From Euptelea pleiosperma (taxonomy: Eukaryota; Streptophyta; Magnoliopsida; Ranunculales; Eupteleaceae), in NCBI GenBank assembly GCA_035048495.1, contig CM068549.1, positions 6,121,822 through 6,185,821 of the forward strand: a DNA stretch of 64,000 nucleotides. Reading direction: 5' to 3'. The position numbers and the translations under genes were made by a program. Below the pieces are notes generated by a model, which saw only the letters and a list, made by a program, of their open reading frames with translations, was not told the origin of the DNA and searched no databases. How positions within the stretch are numbered: position 1 is the stretch's first letter; each line of letters starts with the position of its first letter. Below are positions 8,877 to 18,769 of the stretch, piece after piece.

Positions 8877-11296
8877 GTGGAGATGGAAGAGAACGTGGGA
8901 GACAGAGGTGATGGTGGCGCTGGTTTCACTGGCGAACCAGTGGCGCAAGAGGAGCAAGGGGGCGTTGTTGTTGCTGTCACCCCAAAGAGGATTTTGAAGA
9001 CACCTCACCTATTCGCCGGAGAAGAAGAACCAGTCCGGCGAGATGTCCTTATGTTTTTTTGGAGTGATTTGTTTTATAGGCCGAACCAATGCTTTATGGA
9101 TGGAATTGAAACATTCATTAATTTTGCACGAGACCACCTTCCTGGTCAAGCTACCATTCTTTGTCCATGCATCAAGTGCGGTAACCAACGGATGCCGCTT
9201 TCTTATGACGATGTCAAGTATCATCTTGTCAAATATGGAATGAAACCAACATATAAGATTTGGCACTTGCATGGTGAGCGTGTAGCACTTGAGGATATTA
9301 AAGATGCACCAACATTCCAACATCGTCACCACAATGAGTTAGAGATGGATATTGAGCTTCTCAACTCGATAATTCAAGACCTTGGTAATAACTTAGATGC
9401 AGTTGTTCAAGATGAACCGACTTTAACGCCTAAAGATGGTGTTACTGTTGAGGATGGTGCAGCCATTGAATTTGCATCAAATGCACGTGAGGCAAAGACT
9501 GCATTGTATCCTAGATGTGAAGACTTCACTGTGCTCACTTTTATTGTAAAGTTATACAACTTAAAAGTGAATCATGGATGGAGTGAAAAGAGTTTTATAG
9601 AGCTCCTTCAACTGCTCCAAAAGGTGTTACCTTCAGGTAACAAGACCCCATCTTCGACGTACCATGCAAAGAAGATCATAACAAACTTGGGTCTTGATTA
9701 TAAGGTGATTCATGCTTATCCAAATGATTGCATCTTGTACTGGAGAGAGCATGAATCCAAGACCATTTGACCAACTTGTGGTGCTTCTCGGTGGAAGATA
9801 GAATGTGGTTACAAGTTGGGTGGTACCCGAGTCCCTACTAAGGTACTAAGATATTTTTCATTAGCAACAAGGCTACAAAGGATGTATAGGTATGTATGAT
9901 TCTCACATTGCCTTTTATTTGTATATATGGATGACTCAAATATTGGTGCTTACTAAAATATTGTGTGCAATTCGCATGCATTCATTGATCATTTATCTTG
10001 TAGTGTACCATAGGTGGCGGAGAGCATGTCTTGGCACTCAACTGGCAAAATGCAGCCTGGAAAGATGAGACATCCGGTTGACTCTAGCACATGGAAGGCT
10101 ATTGATAATAGGTACAAGGATTTCGCAGCTGAGCATCGTATTGTTCGAATAGGAATCGGCACTGATGGATTTACCCCATTTGGCGCGTTTGTCACATCAC
10201 ACAGTTGTTGGCCTGTCATATGTGTACCATACAACCTTCCACCGGCTTTATGCATGAAGCGTCAATTTATGATGCTAACTCTACTCATTCCAGGCCCACG
10301 ACAACCAAGGAAGGATATTGATGTCTATTTGCAACCCTTGGTTGCTGAATTGCAGGACTTGTGGCATAAAGGGGTCCCAACACATGATGCATTCAACAAT
10401 AACATATTTAACATGCGTTTGATTCTATTTTGGTTCATCCATGACTTCCCAGCATATGGAAATGTCTCTGGTTGTAGAACAAAGGGCAAATATGCGTGTC
10501 CTTGTTGTGGTCCCGAAACTGATTCAATAAGGCTTTTTCATGGAAAGAAACAAGTGTACATGGGTCATAGACATTGGTTGCCATTCACCGATGAGCTTAG
10601 TAGAAAGGACACACATGGCAGCACTTTCAATAAAAAGGACCTTCGACGACAACCGTTACGTTTGAGTGGAACTGAGATTGAGGGCATAGTTGCTAACCTA
10701 AATGTGCCATGGGGGAAGTCCAAAAAGAGGAAACATAGAGGTGTAGAAGAAGATGAAGAGAAGAATGATGATGGAACGTCATGCTTCTACAAGCGGTCGA
10801 TACTCTTTGAGCTTGAGTATTGGAAATTCCATCATGTGCGTCATAAGTTGGATGTTATGCATATTGAGAAAAATGTTTGTGAAAATATCATAGCATTGAT
10901 GTTGAATACAAAGGAAAAAACTAAGGATGATGTTAATGCACGAAGGGACTTGAAGCATCTAAGAATTAAGGAGCGGTTGTGGCTAAAAAAACATAATGAC
11001 AAGGAGATACAGATTCCAGGTCGTTATTCGTTTCGAAAAGAAGAGAAGAAAGTATTCCTTCAGACTTTGCGTGCACTGCATGTTCCATTCGGTTTTAGTA
11101 GCAATTGGAGGAATATTGTTACAGATGATTGCATGGACTTAAAAGGCATGAAGTCCCATGATTATCACGTCTTGATGCAACATTTGCTTCCCATGTTGAT
11201 CCAACATGCATTTAAGGACAGGAAAGAAATACGATCTATAATAAGAAGTATTTTTACCTTCTTTAATGCACTATGCTCAAGAATCGTAGATACATT
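8877..11296 (+). pseudogene. CACTA (En/Spm) TNP2-type transposase, truncated at both ends
   Basis: Three family blocks occur in order. The transposase-associated domain includes FMDGIETFINFARDHL, ILCPCIKCGN and WHLHGE (about 9090-9270). The Transposase_21/TNP2 core includes VPTKVLRYF (about 9830), MSWHSTGKM, SCWPVICVPYNLPPALCM, LIPGPRQPRKDIDVYLQPL, CPCCGPETDSIRL and MGHRHWLP (10024-10590). The last part includes KLDVMHIEKNVCENII (about 10845-10892) and the start of DUF4218 (about 11090-11290). A TGA at about 9768 precedes PTCGASRWK, where Cys is expected. A probable intron runs from about 9890 (GTATGTAT) to about 10003 (TTGTAG). The protein stops at an LTR fragment at 11297. No CACTA terminal repeats were seen. 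The N-terminal 40 codons are probably not native. Confidence 0.88.
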
Positions 11297-11440
11297 TGAA
11301 AGTAGGGTTTTTCCGCGTCGTTGGTTACAGAAACCCTAATTTCAACACATTTATAATTTGATCCGATTTTTATCCTGCAAAAGTATGCAATTTCGTATAG
11401 GGATTTGTGTCGGATGTCGATCCGCACTCGGGGTTTTATT
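11297..11440 (-). mobile_element. Family A LTR terminal fragment, about 144 bp
   Basis: Begins TGAAAGTAGGG immediately after ACATT in the CACTA reading frame and keeps the whole terminal block to TCGATCCGCACTCGGGG, then changes to unrelated sequence. There is no PBS on the left, so it is an LTR inserted in the CACTA element and later truncated. Confidence 0.8.
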
Positions 11441-12640
11441 GTTTATATTTTGGTTTCTTCCCAACAACTGGTATATGATGGGTTTGGCCATGGCTTCTTT
11501 GGCACCCATAACGGATGACCATGTTCTTTATGATTTTTGTGGTATGTTTAGAATTAAAAAATTTTGGTACTTATTTTTTCTAGAAACCTCTGAATCTAGT
11601 TTCTAAATCCGTTGAGTTTGTATTTTTTTATTTATAATTAATTAGTTATAATTTTTCTAAGGTGCGAGACTTTTCTGAAAACCTAGAATTTCAGATTTTG
11701 TGCGGTCAACTTCGTCAAGGATTTCTACCTATATTTTGAAACTAAATATTTTGCTTTAATTTTTCTTAAAAACCTCTTTGAATTTTGTTTCTAGAGCCAT
11801 TAAGTTTGTATTTTTTTTATTTATAATTATTTAGTTATGACTTTTCTAAAGTACTGGACTTTTCTAAAAAATATAGAATTTTAGATTTTGTTCGGTCAAC
11901 TTCGTTAAGGATTTTGACATAGATGTTCAAACTAAATATTTTTAAATTTATTTTTCTTAGAAACCTATATGAATTTAGTTTTCAGATACTTTGAGTTTAT
12001 ATTTTTTGATTTATATTTATTCAGTTATGATTTTGACAAGGCAACACATTTTTCTGCAAAGCCTATTTTTTTCAGATTTTGAATTGTCAACTTCAGTAGC
12101 ATTTTTGACCTCTCAAATGAACTCTAAAAATTATTTATTTTTCTTTTAAATTAAAGATAATAGAGTTACCTTTCTGAATTGGGCTTTTGTTGCGATTTGG
12201 AGTTTTCGTTAAAAAATTATAGCCCAGACACTGACGATGTGAAAAAGTACCCTTAATGGTTAGGCCATGGCCTTGGGAACCCTAAGTGGTTCGGCCATGA
12301 CTTATTGACTATTAAGGGGTTTAACCCTTATTGTTTAACTATAGCCCAGCTGGTTTGACCTAGACTTCGTACTTGCTAGATTCCACCTGTGTGTCTTGAT
12401 TCTTTATAGGGTTCGACGATGTGTCTTGGATCCCTCTTTAGGGTTCGGCCTTGTGTCATAGATCCCTCATAGGGTTCGGCCATGGAGTGTTGGACTCTCT
12501 TGTGGCTTTCACTTATTTGTTCATCTGTGTTGATTGTGATCTTTGGTAATTGTTTACATGTTAGTCATGTTGTTTAACCCTAGTTCATTCCTATGTTATT
12601 ACTTTTGATGATCATGTGTTCATTTTATATTCTTATTTAA
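11441..12640. mobile_element. LTR-like AT-rich sequence, probably of a Del/Tekay-type gypsy element
   Basis: No coding sequence. It holds three degenerate repeats of about 187 bp (11576-12130) and then a series of GGGTTCGGCCATG-like phrases (12250-12490). Both remind me of long LTRs of Tekay/Del-type chromoviruses. No termini or target duplications were identified. Confidence 0.4.
11576..12130. repeat. Degenerate ~187-bp tandem repeat, 3 units
   Basis: Units start near 11576, 11760 and 11950. Each carries AGAAACCT..GAATTTAGTTT, a TTGTATTTTTT stretch, a TTAGTTAT.A..TTT stretch and GGTCAACTTCGT.AAGGATTT in the same order, with heavy divergence. Confidence 0.7.
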
Positions 12641-12699
12641 ATGTTAAATAAGTATGTTTCTTATGCCATGTAACCCTAGTACCATCTTGTTGTCATACC

Positions 12700-13245
12700 A
12701 TGATTATGAGTACCATATTTTCTTGCTTATTAGAGGATTACATGTGTCCCTGAACAAGCTGTAAAGGCTTTGTGATTAAGAGGGCGCACATGTGACTCGT
12801 AACGTGGACACAGATGACGTAGACGCACCGGCAGTAGGCCTTACCTAAGGTTGGAAGTTGTATTTGAAACGATGATGCGTAGGTAACTTCTGTAACTCGA
12901 AACTTCTCAATTAGTGATACTTTTCGTCTGGACGTGGTCCCATGATTTTTCCTTAGCTAAGGTTTTCACGTAAAAACTCATATGTGTTATGGTGTGTTGA
13001 TTATTTATTTTTTGCATAATTGTTAGATTAATCCAAACGACAAAGAGACAATATATCACAAAGATATATTTGATCCAAATCGATTATGAAAATTATCTTG
13101 TTATCAATCAACTGTTTAATTGTGTTGCATATATGCGATTTAGTTTACCCTTACCAGACCAGTAAATTGTGTTAGGTTGAAAGGAAATTTTAATACCTAA
13201 TCAACCCCCTTCTAGGTATTTGGAATAAATAGAATGGATTGAATT
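12700..13245 (+). mobile_element. Copia (SIRE/Maximus-like) LTR 3' part, relic
   Basis: Shares phrases in order with the copia LTRs at 18770-23356: GGCAGTAGGCCTTACCTAAG, GTAGGTAACTTCTGTAACTC, GACGTGGTCCCATG, AATATATCACAAAGATATAT and ending in AATCAACCCCCTTCTAGG. No PBS follows. Confidence 0.7.
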
Positions 13246-13985
13246 TCATAGTCTATAATATATATGGCTATTCCCAAACAATAGAAACGGACCTAATAGA
13301 GCCATTTGAAAGGATTAAGTGAGCCAAAATACATACAAAAGAAGAAGTCAAAACGAGATCCGGTATAGGGGGTCGACCACACATTTTGACTGTCGACCGG
13401 TCAGTGACGGACATCTATTCGAGGTTCAGTTGGCCGCACAGAGTGGTCGGTCGACCACAGAAGTTGAATAAAAAATTTCAATTCTGAAGGAGGTGGTCGG
13501 CCGCACGATTTGGCAGGTCGACCGCTCAAAGTGTCCAGTTGGCCGATCTGCTGAACCCTTCGCCAAATTAACCAAAATCACCGAAACCATCCTATGAGAC
13601 TAGGATAGCCTTCAAACAAATAAGACTAAGTGCAGAGGACATCTAGGGTCATGGAGAATTACTGGCAATACGCGGTGAACCATTAGATCTAAGCGAGTAA
13701 GATCAACACGAGATTCTGATAGTTGAACGTTAGTTGAGTGAAAATGTATGTTGAATATCTGCTTCAAAACTTCGTGCTTGAGCTTGACTTTGTTTTCAAT
13801 TGAACTTTATCACTTGGGTTGATTTTTTTCAGCTTTTGTTCTTCGTCGATTTGTTGATGAAATCAACTTGATCATTGACACTTCAATCTTCAGATAACTT
13901 CTAACTAGCGAGATAAATTACAGAAGAATCAAGAGTTCTTGGGTTTGACAATATGGACTTTTCACGTTTCACCTGAATCACAAGG
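13246..13985. mobile_element. Probable copia LTR middle region with GTCGACC dyads
   Basis: No gene. Between 13360 and 13540 there are several GGTCGACC, GTCGACCGG and TCGGTCGACC dyads spaced by tens of bases, a layout like the CCAATCGATTGG arrays further right. The region ends where a gypsy integrase reading starts. Confidence 0.4.
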
Positions 13986-13989
13986 TATG

Positions 13990-15060
13990 CGTTCAAAATA
14001 AAGCAGCTGATCATTTTTCGAAGATTATGCATTTTATTCCATGCAAGAATACTTATGATGCGTTACATGTTGCAGATATTTCTTCAAAGAAGTTGTTCGA
14101 CTGCACAGACTTCCCAAAACAATTGTCTCTGATCGTGATGTCAAGTTCATGAGTTACTTCTGGAAGACTTTGTGGGCGAAAATGGGAACGAAGTTGATGT
14201 TCTCCATTGTTTATCAGCCCCAAAATGATGGTCAAACCGAGGTTGTTAATAGAATTTTGGGAAATCTATTATGATGCTTAGTAGATGAGTGTCCTGCTAG
14301 TTGGGATTTGATACTTCCACAAGCAGAGTTTGCCTACAACAGTTTCGTAAACAGAACTACAGGAAAATCACCATTCGATCGAGATTGCCTACGGAATTAA
14401 GCCACGACAGCCCATTGATTTGATTCCTTTACAAAAACTGCAACTCGAATGAGTGGAGATGCAGAGAACTATGCTCAACACATTCGTGATCTCCATGAAG
14501 ATGTTCGACATACAATTTCAACAAGTAATGAGCATTACAAAGAGCAAGTAGATACACATCAAAGACACATGGAATTTAAAAGAAGAAAATATGGCCACGA
14601 TTCATTTGTGAAAGGAAAGGTTTCCACTGGGAACCTATCACAAACTAAATGCCAAGAAAGCAGGTCCATGTCGAGTATTAAAGAGATGTGGTACGAATGC
14701 GTACGTCACTGCTATTCCCAAGGATTCTTATTTCAGTCCAATCTTCAATGTTGCTGATTTATCTATTTATTTTGCGCATGACAAAGAAATGACGGCAGAA
14801 GAGCGAGAAATGCAAATTTCACAATTGCCAAAGAAAAGGAGTGAAGATATTGAAGCTGTAATCGATGACCAAATTGTTTCTACTCGTCGGGGAGGTTATC
14901 AGAAGTTTTTGGTGAAATGGAAAAAACGACCGCGTCAGACAGTACGTGGATTCAAGATGAGGATCTTCACCAGATGAACCCAGACTTGTATGAGCAGTAC
15001 CTGGCCTCTAACTCAACGGAGCCGAGTTCTTCTCTCCCCAGGAGAATTGATGCATCAGCA
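13990..15060 (+). pseudogene. Chromovirus (Ty3/gypsy) integrase and chromodomain relic
   Basis: Integrase core: [16 protein letters not shown], then after a one-base frame change [35 protein letters not shown] and CPASWDLILPQAEFAYNSF (about 14010-14370). Then VYGIKPRQPIDLIP with a frame change, HIRDLHEDVRHTI, and PIFNVADLSIYF. A chromodomain follows: IEAVIDDQIVSTRRGGYQKF, LVKWKK and WIQDEDLHQMNPDLYEQY (about 14845-15000). A chromodomain after integrase defines chromoviruses. Several stops and frame changes; the upstream RT/RNase H is missing. Confidence 0.88.
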
Positions 15061-15420
15061 GGTGCGTTAAACGAAGTAGTAGGAAGGCCCGATTGACTTG
15101 GTCTCTTTAGGATTTTTGATTTAGTTTTTACTTTCCAAGGATTTCGGAATTTGTTTTTTTTAGTAGGATTTGTTTTCCTATTCAAAATAGGAATTGTAGT
15201 TGCAGTAGGAATGAGAGGAGTTTAGTCCTATAAAATGAGAGATGCATGTACGTAAAGGGGAACAAAAATCAGAATACAAAGATCAGCTTCTTTCTTTCTG
15301 CAGTGTTGATTCTGCCTCTTTAGTCTGGAGGTGTTGACCTCCATCAAGCTGGCTCGTGAGGTGTTGATTCCTCTCGAGTCTTGGTGATCAAGAACATTCA
15401 GTACCCTGTTCTTCATCAGA
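15061..15420 (+). mobile_element. Probable 3' LTR remnant of the chromovirus
   Basis: Follows the chromodomain directly and has a promoter-like TATAAAATGAGAG at about 15228 followed by a TTCTTTCTTTCTGCAG stretch. No terminal motif or second copy was found to fix its ends. Confidence 0.4.
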
Positions 15421-15926
15421 TATGAGTCACAATGTTCAAAGTAATTAAAAAATTAAGGATCAGCATCTACCAAGACCTAACCCATTTCATGTCATTGATC
15501 CAACCCATATATACACATGAAAAGTCAGGTTAGGATCTAGATATATTTGTATTAGACCCATGGTCTTTATCCAATAATGAGGAAATTTGAATATGGAATT
15601 ACAAGTTTTACACCCTAGTACCCAACTCATATGGACAGTTAGGGAAGCCACTGTCAATACCTAAATTCTTTGGAATTTGGCCACTCAAACCTTTCCGTCC
15701 ACCCACAAACCTTTCCGTCCATCCATATTTCACGGGCAATGGTGCACTATGACAACAGTTTTCAAAGCCAATTTACGTACCTTGAAAAATTTCCAAGACG
15801 TTATTTTTATAAAATCCAAAACATCATTTATATCTTAATAAAGAAATAAAACACCCCTACCACCAAGATTTAAAATTCCCAATTGTGGTCGCTTAAGAGC
15901 TAGGCTTTAAGAGGGATGTTGAAACA
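15421..15926. other. PR-1 3' flank, no feature seen
   Basis: AT-rich unique-looking sequence with no coding signal, containing a short local duplication (ACCTTTCCGTCCA..C near 15690-15725). It presumably includes the PR-1 3' UTR, but I cannot point to a defined polyadenylation signal. Confidence 0.5.
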
Positions 15927-16442
15927 TCAATAAGGTCTCTCTCCGATATAATTGCCGGGAGGGTTGTAGTTGCAAGTAATGAAAACACCCCTTCCACCAA
16001 AACAAGTCACCTTGGCGCACCCCACCCTCCTGGTTCTACTCCATACAATCTGTGTGTAATGACCACATTCCTGTCCCCCGGCACACGAGTTAGTCCAGTA
16101 ATTGTACGACCTCCGTTCTGATACCCAATCAGCGACTGCCTGAGCTGGGGTCCATCCGTTGCCGCTACCCCAAAAGATGTTCTCTCCGTAAGGCCCGTTT
16201 GAGTGCTTTAAAGCACAGTCCCAGCGCCTTTGGTTTGCATACCATTCTGCGTAACGGGCGACTTGCATGTCCCACACCAACGGTGGCATCCTTTGCGCCG
16301 AGCGAGCTGCATTTTGGGGAGCCAAGAACTGACTTGCCAGGTTCAAATATCCTCTCTGATCTGCAAAGGTGTGGTTGCAGAGGAAGAGTACAAGGATGGC
16401 AATGGTTCCATGGCACCAGCTTGCGAAGTCGGATTTCACCAT
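15927..16442 (-). CDS. PR1: Pathogenesis-related protein 1 (CAP superfamily), secreted
   Basis: A 171-residue intact, intronless ORF, the normal size and structure of plant PR-1. Residues 1 to about 28 form a signal peptide (hydrophobic IAILVLFLCNHTFA), so the mature protein should enter the secretory pathway and apoplast or vacuole. The CAP fold is marked by YLNLASQFLAPQNAARSAQR, LVWDMQVARYAEWYANQR, HSNGPYGENIFWGSG, the CAP1 signature GHYTQIVW and CAP2 VFITCNYNPPGNY. Six cysteines fit three disulphides, and the His/Glu cavity residues (LKH, GEN, QEC, GHY) are present. The last 11 residues PPGNYIGERPY after CNYN match the CAPE1 defence-peptide pattern. The Met at 16442 is chosen because the signal peptide follows it. 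Plant PR-1 proteins are pathogen- and salicylate-induced and bind sterols. No break is visible; expression is unknown. Confidence 0.95.
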   Translation of the reverse strand: MVKSDFASWCHGTIAILVLFLCNHTFADQRGYLNLASQFLAPQNAARSAQRMPPLVWDMQVARYAEWYANQRRWDCALKHSNGPYGENIFWGSGNGWTPAQAVADWVSERRSYNYWTNSCAGGQECGHYTQIVWSRTRRVGCAKVTCFGGRGVFITCNYNPPGNYIGERPY

Positions 16443-16520
16443 GGATGCAACTCTTAGGGTGTGTGTGTGTGTGTGGGGTTGATCCCTGGACTGTTTGGTC
16501 TACAATATTTCAGTCATATT

Positions 16521-16536
16521 AATACATATATACATA
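16521..16536 (-). promoter_or_regulatory. Candidate TATA box of PR-1
   Basis: The minus strand reads TATGTATATATGTATT about 80-95 bases before the PR-1 ATG, a plausible core promoter position. A GT-microsatellite (16459-16474) lies between it and the ATG. Confidence 0.5.
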
Positions 16537-16761
16537 AAAAAAAGTAGTTGGGAGTCGTTGGGACAGGAGTTTAAACTTTCAACGATATGGGGTGGCACCC
16601 ATGTTCGATAATGATTGCCACATTCCCTTTTGTGGGGCTAAAGTTTCAATAAAACCGTTTATTTAAATGTACCCGAATAATTTATTTTTCGTTTCATAAG
16701 ACTTGCTCAAAGCTCTCAAGTTTGGGAGTTGAGATTCTGGTGCAAAAGCGTATTTATCGCT

Positions 16762-16800
16762 AGATACTCTCTCTCTCTCCTTCTCTCCCTCTCTCTCTCA
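16762..16800. repeat. CT-rich low-complexity tract
   Basis: Mostly CTCTCT with few interruptions, in the far promoter region of PR-1. Confidence 0.8.
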
Positions 16801-16825
16801 ATATGGCTCAAAACAAAACAAAGGC

Positions 16826-16831
16826 GGTCAA
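16826..16831 (-). promoter_or_regulatory. Possible W-box (TTGACC) upstream of PR-1
   Basis: TTGACC on the gene strand about 385 bases before the ATG. WRKY factors bind TTGAC[CT] and regulate PR-1 genes in studied plants. A single hexamer is weak evidence. Confidence 0.3.
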
Positions 16832-16848
16832 TAGCCCATTATTTGACG

Positions 16849-17151
16849 CAAGATTGAAAAGGGACAGTTATATTGTAATAAAGGACTGGGGGTATTACCG
16901 TTTTTCTCCGTTATAACAAATTGTAACGCACAAGGGCAAAAATGGAAAAAAATGGGAAAGAAATGGAATTAACGGAAAACAATGGGGCTAAAATTCAAAA
17001 GTCAAAATTTGAATTTCAAAATTTATAACGGAAATAACGGTTTTTTTTTTTTCAAAATTTGAATAAAATTTATAACTGAAATAATGGGGTAGATCCAATT
17101 CCGTTATAACGACGGTTATTTTTTGTTATAACGTCCATTTTTTAAACACTG
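16849..17151. mobile_element. hAT-type MITE, 303 bp, TSD ATTTG(A/G)CG
   Basis: Begins CAAGATTGAAAAGGG and ends TTTTTTAAACACTG, flanked by ATTTGACG (16841-16848) and ATTTGGCG (17152-17159), an 8-bp duplication with one mismatch as hAT elements produce. The inside is full of TAACGG/CCGTTA phrases and has no coding capacity. It is an older relative of the copy at 17202. Confidence 0.8.
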
Positions 17152-17201
17152 ATTTGGCGTACTCAAACCCGATTAGTCGGGTTTGGATCCACCATTTTAG
17201 G

Positions 17202-17561
17202 CAAGGTTTAAAGGGGACCGTTATAATGGTATAACGGACTGCGGGCGTTACCGTTTTTTCCGTTATAACGAAAAAAAAAACGCTCAGGGGCAAAAACAGA
17301 AAAAATGGGAAAATAACGGAGAAAATGGGGCTGAAATTCAAAATTTGAATTTCAAAAATGGAGAATAACGGAAAAAAATGGAAAAAAACGACAATAATGG
17401 CCGTTTTTTTCCACAAAATTTTCTAGAAAATAACGGTCGCTATTTTCGTTATAACGGCCGTTATTTTCTGGCCGTTTTAACGGTCCATAACGTAACGGGG
17501 TAGGTCTGAATCCGTTATAACGTCCGTTATTTTCGATATAACGGCCATTATTTAAACCTTG
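17202..17561. mobile_element. hAT-type MITE, 360 bp, TSD ATTTTAGG
   Basis: Terminal inverted repeats CAAGGTTTAAA..TTTAAACCTTG with a perfect 8-bp duplication ATTTTAGG (17194-17201, 17562-17569). The interior shares order with the 16849 copy: GGGACCGTTATAATGGTATA, ATTCAAAATTTGAATTTC and multiple CGTTATAACGG dyads. Non-autonomous, no ORF. Confidence 0.92.
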
Positions 17562-17569
17562 ATTTTAGG

Positions 17570-17701
17570 TACAATCAGTAATTGGGTTGAGTCTCGGTGT
17601 TCTAAAATACATGTTTTTATTCATTACCTGATGATCAACATGTCCAGGCTTGGGTCTTGATATACCCATTGCCACCCCTAGTCAAAAGCACCATTTTTAA
17701 A

Positions 17702-17735
<34 letters not shown>

Positions 17736-18239
17736 ATTTTTCTCTCTCTCTAATTAGAAGATGAGCTTTGCTTTATGTTATTACAGATTTAAGATTGGAA
17801 AAAGAGGCTAAGGCATGATGGGGTGGTAGATGAAGCTATGAAGGCATTTTGCCTTTTTTCTTCTTTTGTGGAAAGTGAAAGCAGTTTGGTCGTTAATTTA
17901 TTGTGCTTTGTTGGGCATATTAGGTAAGACTAATTTAGAGGTGCCTTTATTGGACCAGATATTCCCCTTGAGTTGTTAGGAAAGGAACATTATTTGTTGG
18001 AAAAGTCAGATGAGAAATAATTAGGTCTTGAATACTAGCAACCGAAACCGGCGTCGGGATGGGGCCAGAATAAGTGGGGTTGGTTTGTGTTTTTTTTTTT
18101 AATATTTCTTGAGGTTGAAACTTTAGTTACCAAGTTCACATGATTCGTATCGTTGGGCATGAGCCCGGTTACTCTAATATAGGTTTCACGGGCAACCCAT
18201 TTACCTGAAAAAATAAACGACAGAGATTGGCTCAAATTC
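17570..18239. other. No gene seen; one CT microsatellite
   Basis: Unique-looking AT-rich sequence with (CT)n at 17703-17735 and a poly-T run near 18092. Nothing codes convincingly on either strand. Confidence 0.5.
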
Positions 18240-18690
18240 AAGAACACCTTCATCGGGCAATTTCTAGCTCATCCTGGCACCTTCTTTTTCCGGATGTCAT
18301 CTTATTAATTTCGCCTCTGATTATTGTCTGATCCTCTTGGATTCCCACCCTGAACAAAAATCTCTTCCTAAACATTTTCATTTTCTTTCTATGTGGACCA
18401 AAGAAGAGGAATGTAAAGAAATTGTTCGTACCGTCTGGAAAGAATCTATGGGTGGATCTAATCAATCCCAAGTTCGGAAAAACTTTGTGAGATTAAAGCC
18501 AAGATCAGCCGACGGAATGCAGAAAAGGTAAGAGATATCCATTCCAAGGTCAAATTTCTTGAAGGACAACTTCTCAGTCTTCAAAGCAATCACACTAGAC
18601 AACCAGACACCACAAAAGAATCCTTTGTGGCATGGGAGTTGTCCCAAGCCCTGATAAAAGAGGAAATGACCTGGAGGAATAAATCTTGAG
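18240..18690 (+). pseudogene. LINE ORF2 fragment, endonuclease-RT linker region
   Basis: Plus-strand frames in pieces read HFHFLSMWTKEEECKEIVR, TVWKESMGGSNQSQ, then VRDIHSKVKFLEGQLLSLQS and TTKESFVAWELSQALIKEEMTWRNKS. This follows the plant L1 pattern after the endonuclease (FRFE.MW...FK.IV...W...G, then E.EL...L..EE..W.QKSR). Frame changes and stops; neither endonuclease nor RT core is retained. Confidence 0.6.
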
Positions 18691-18769
18691 AAACTTAGCT
18701 AAAATAAGGGGATAAGAATATAATTTTTTTTCATATGTCCACTCTTATCTGTAGTAGGAAGATCATAAT

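Noticed and set aside
11297..11606. Coding continuation of the CACTA gene past 11297
   Set aside because: Sequence from 11297 is the family A LTR terminal block in its usual form, so the apparent final residues of the transposase frame are LTR-encoded.
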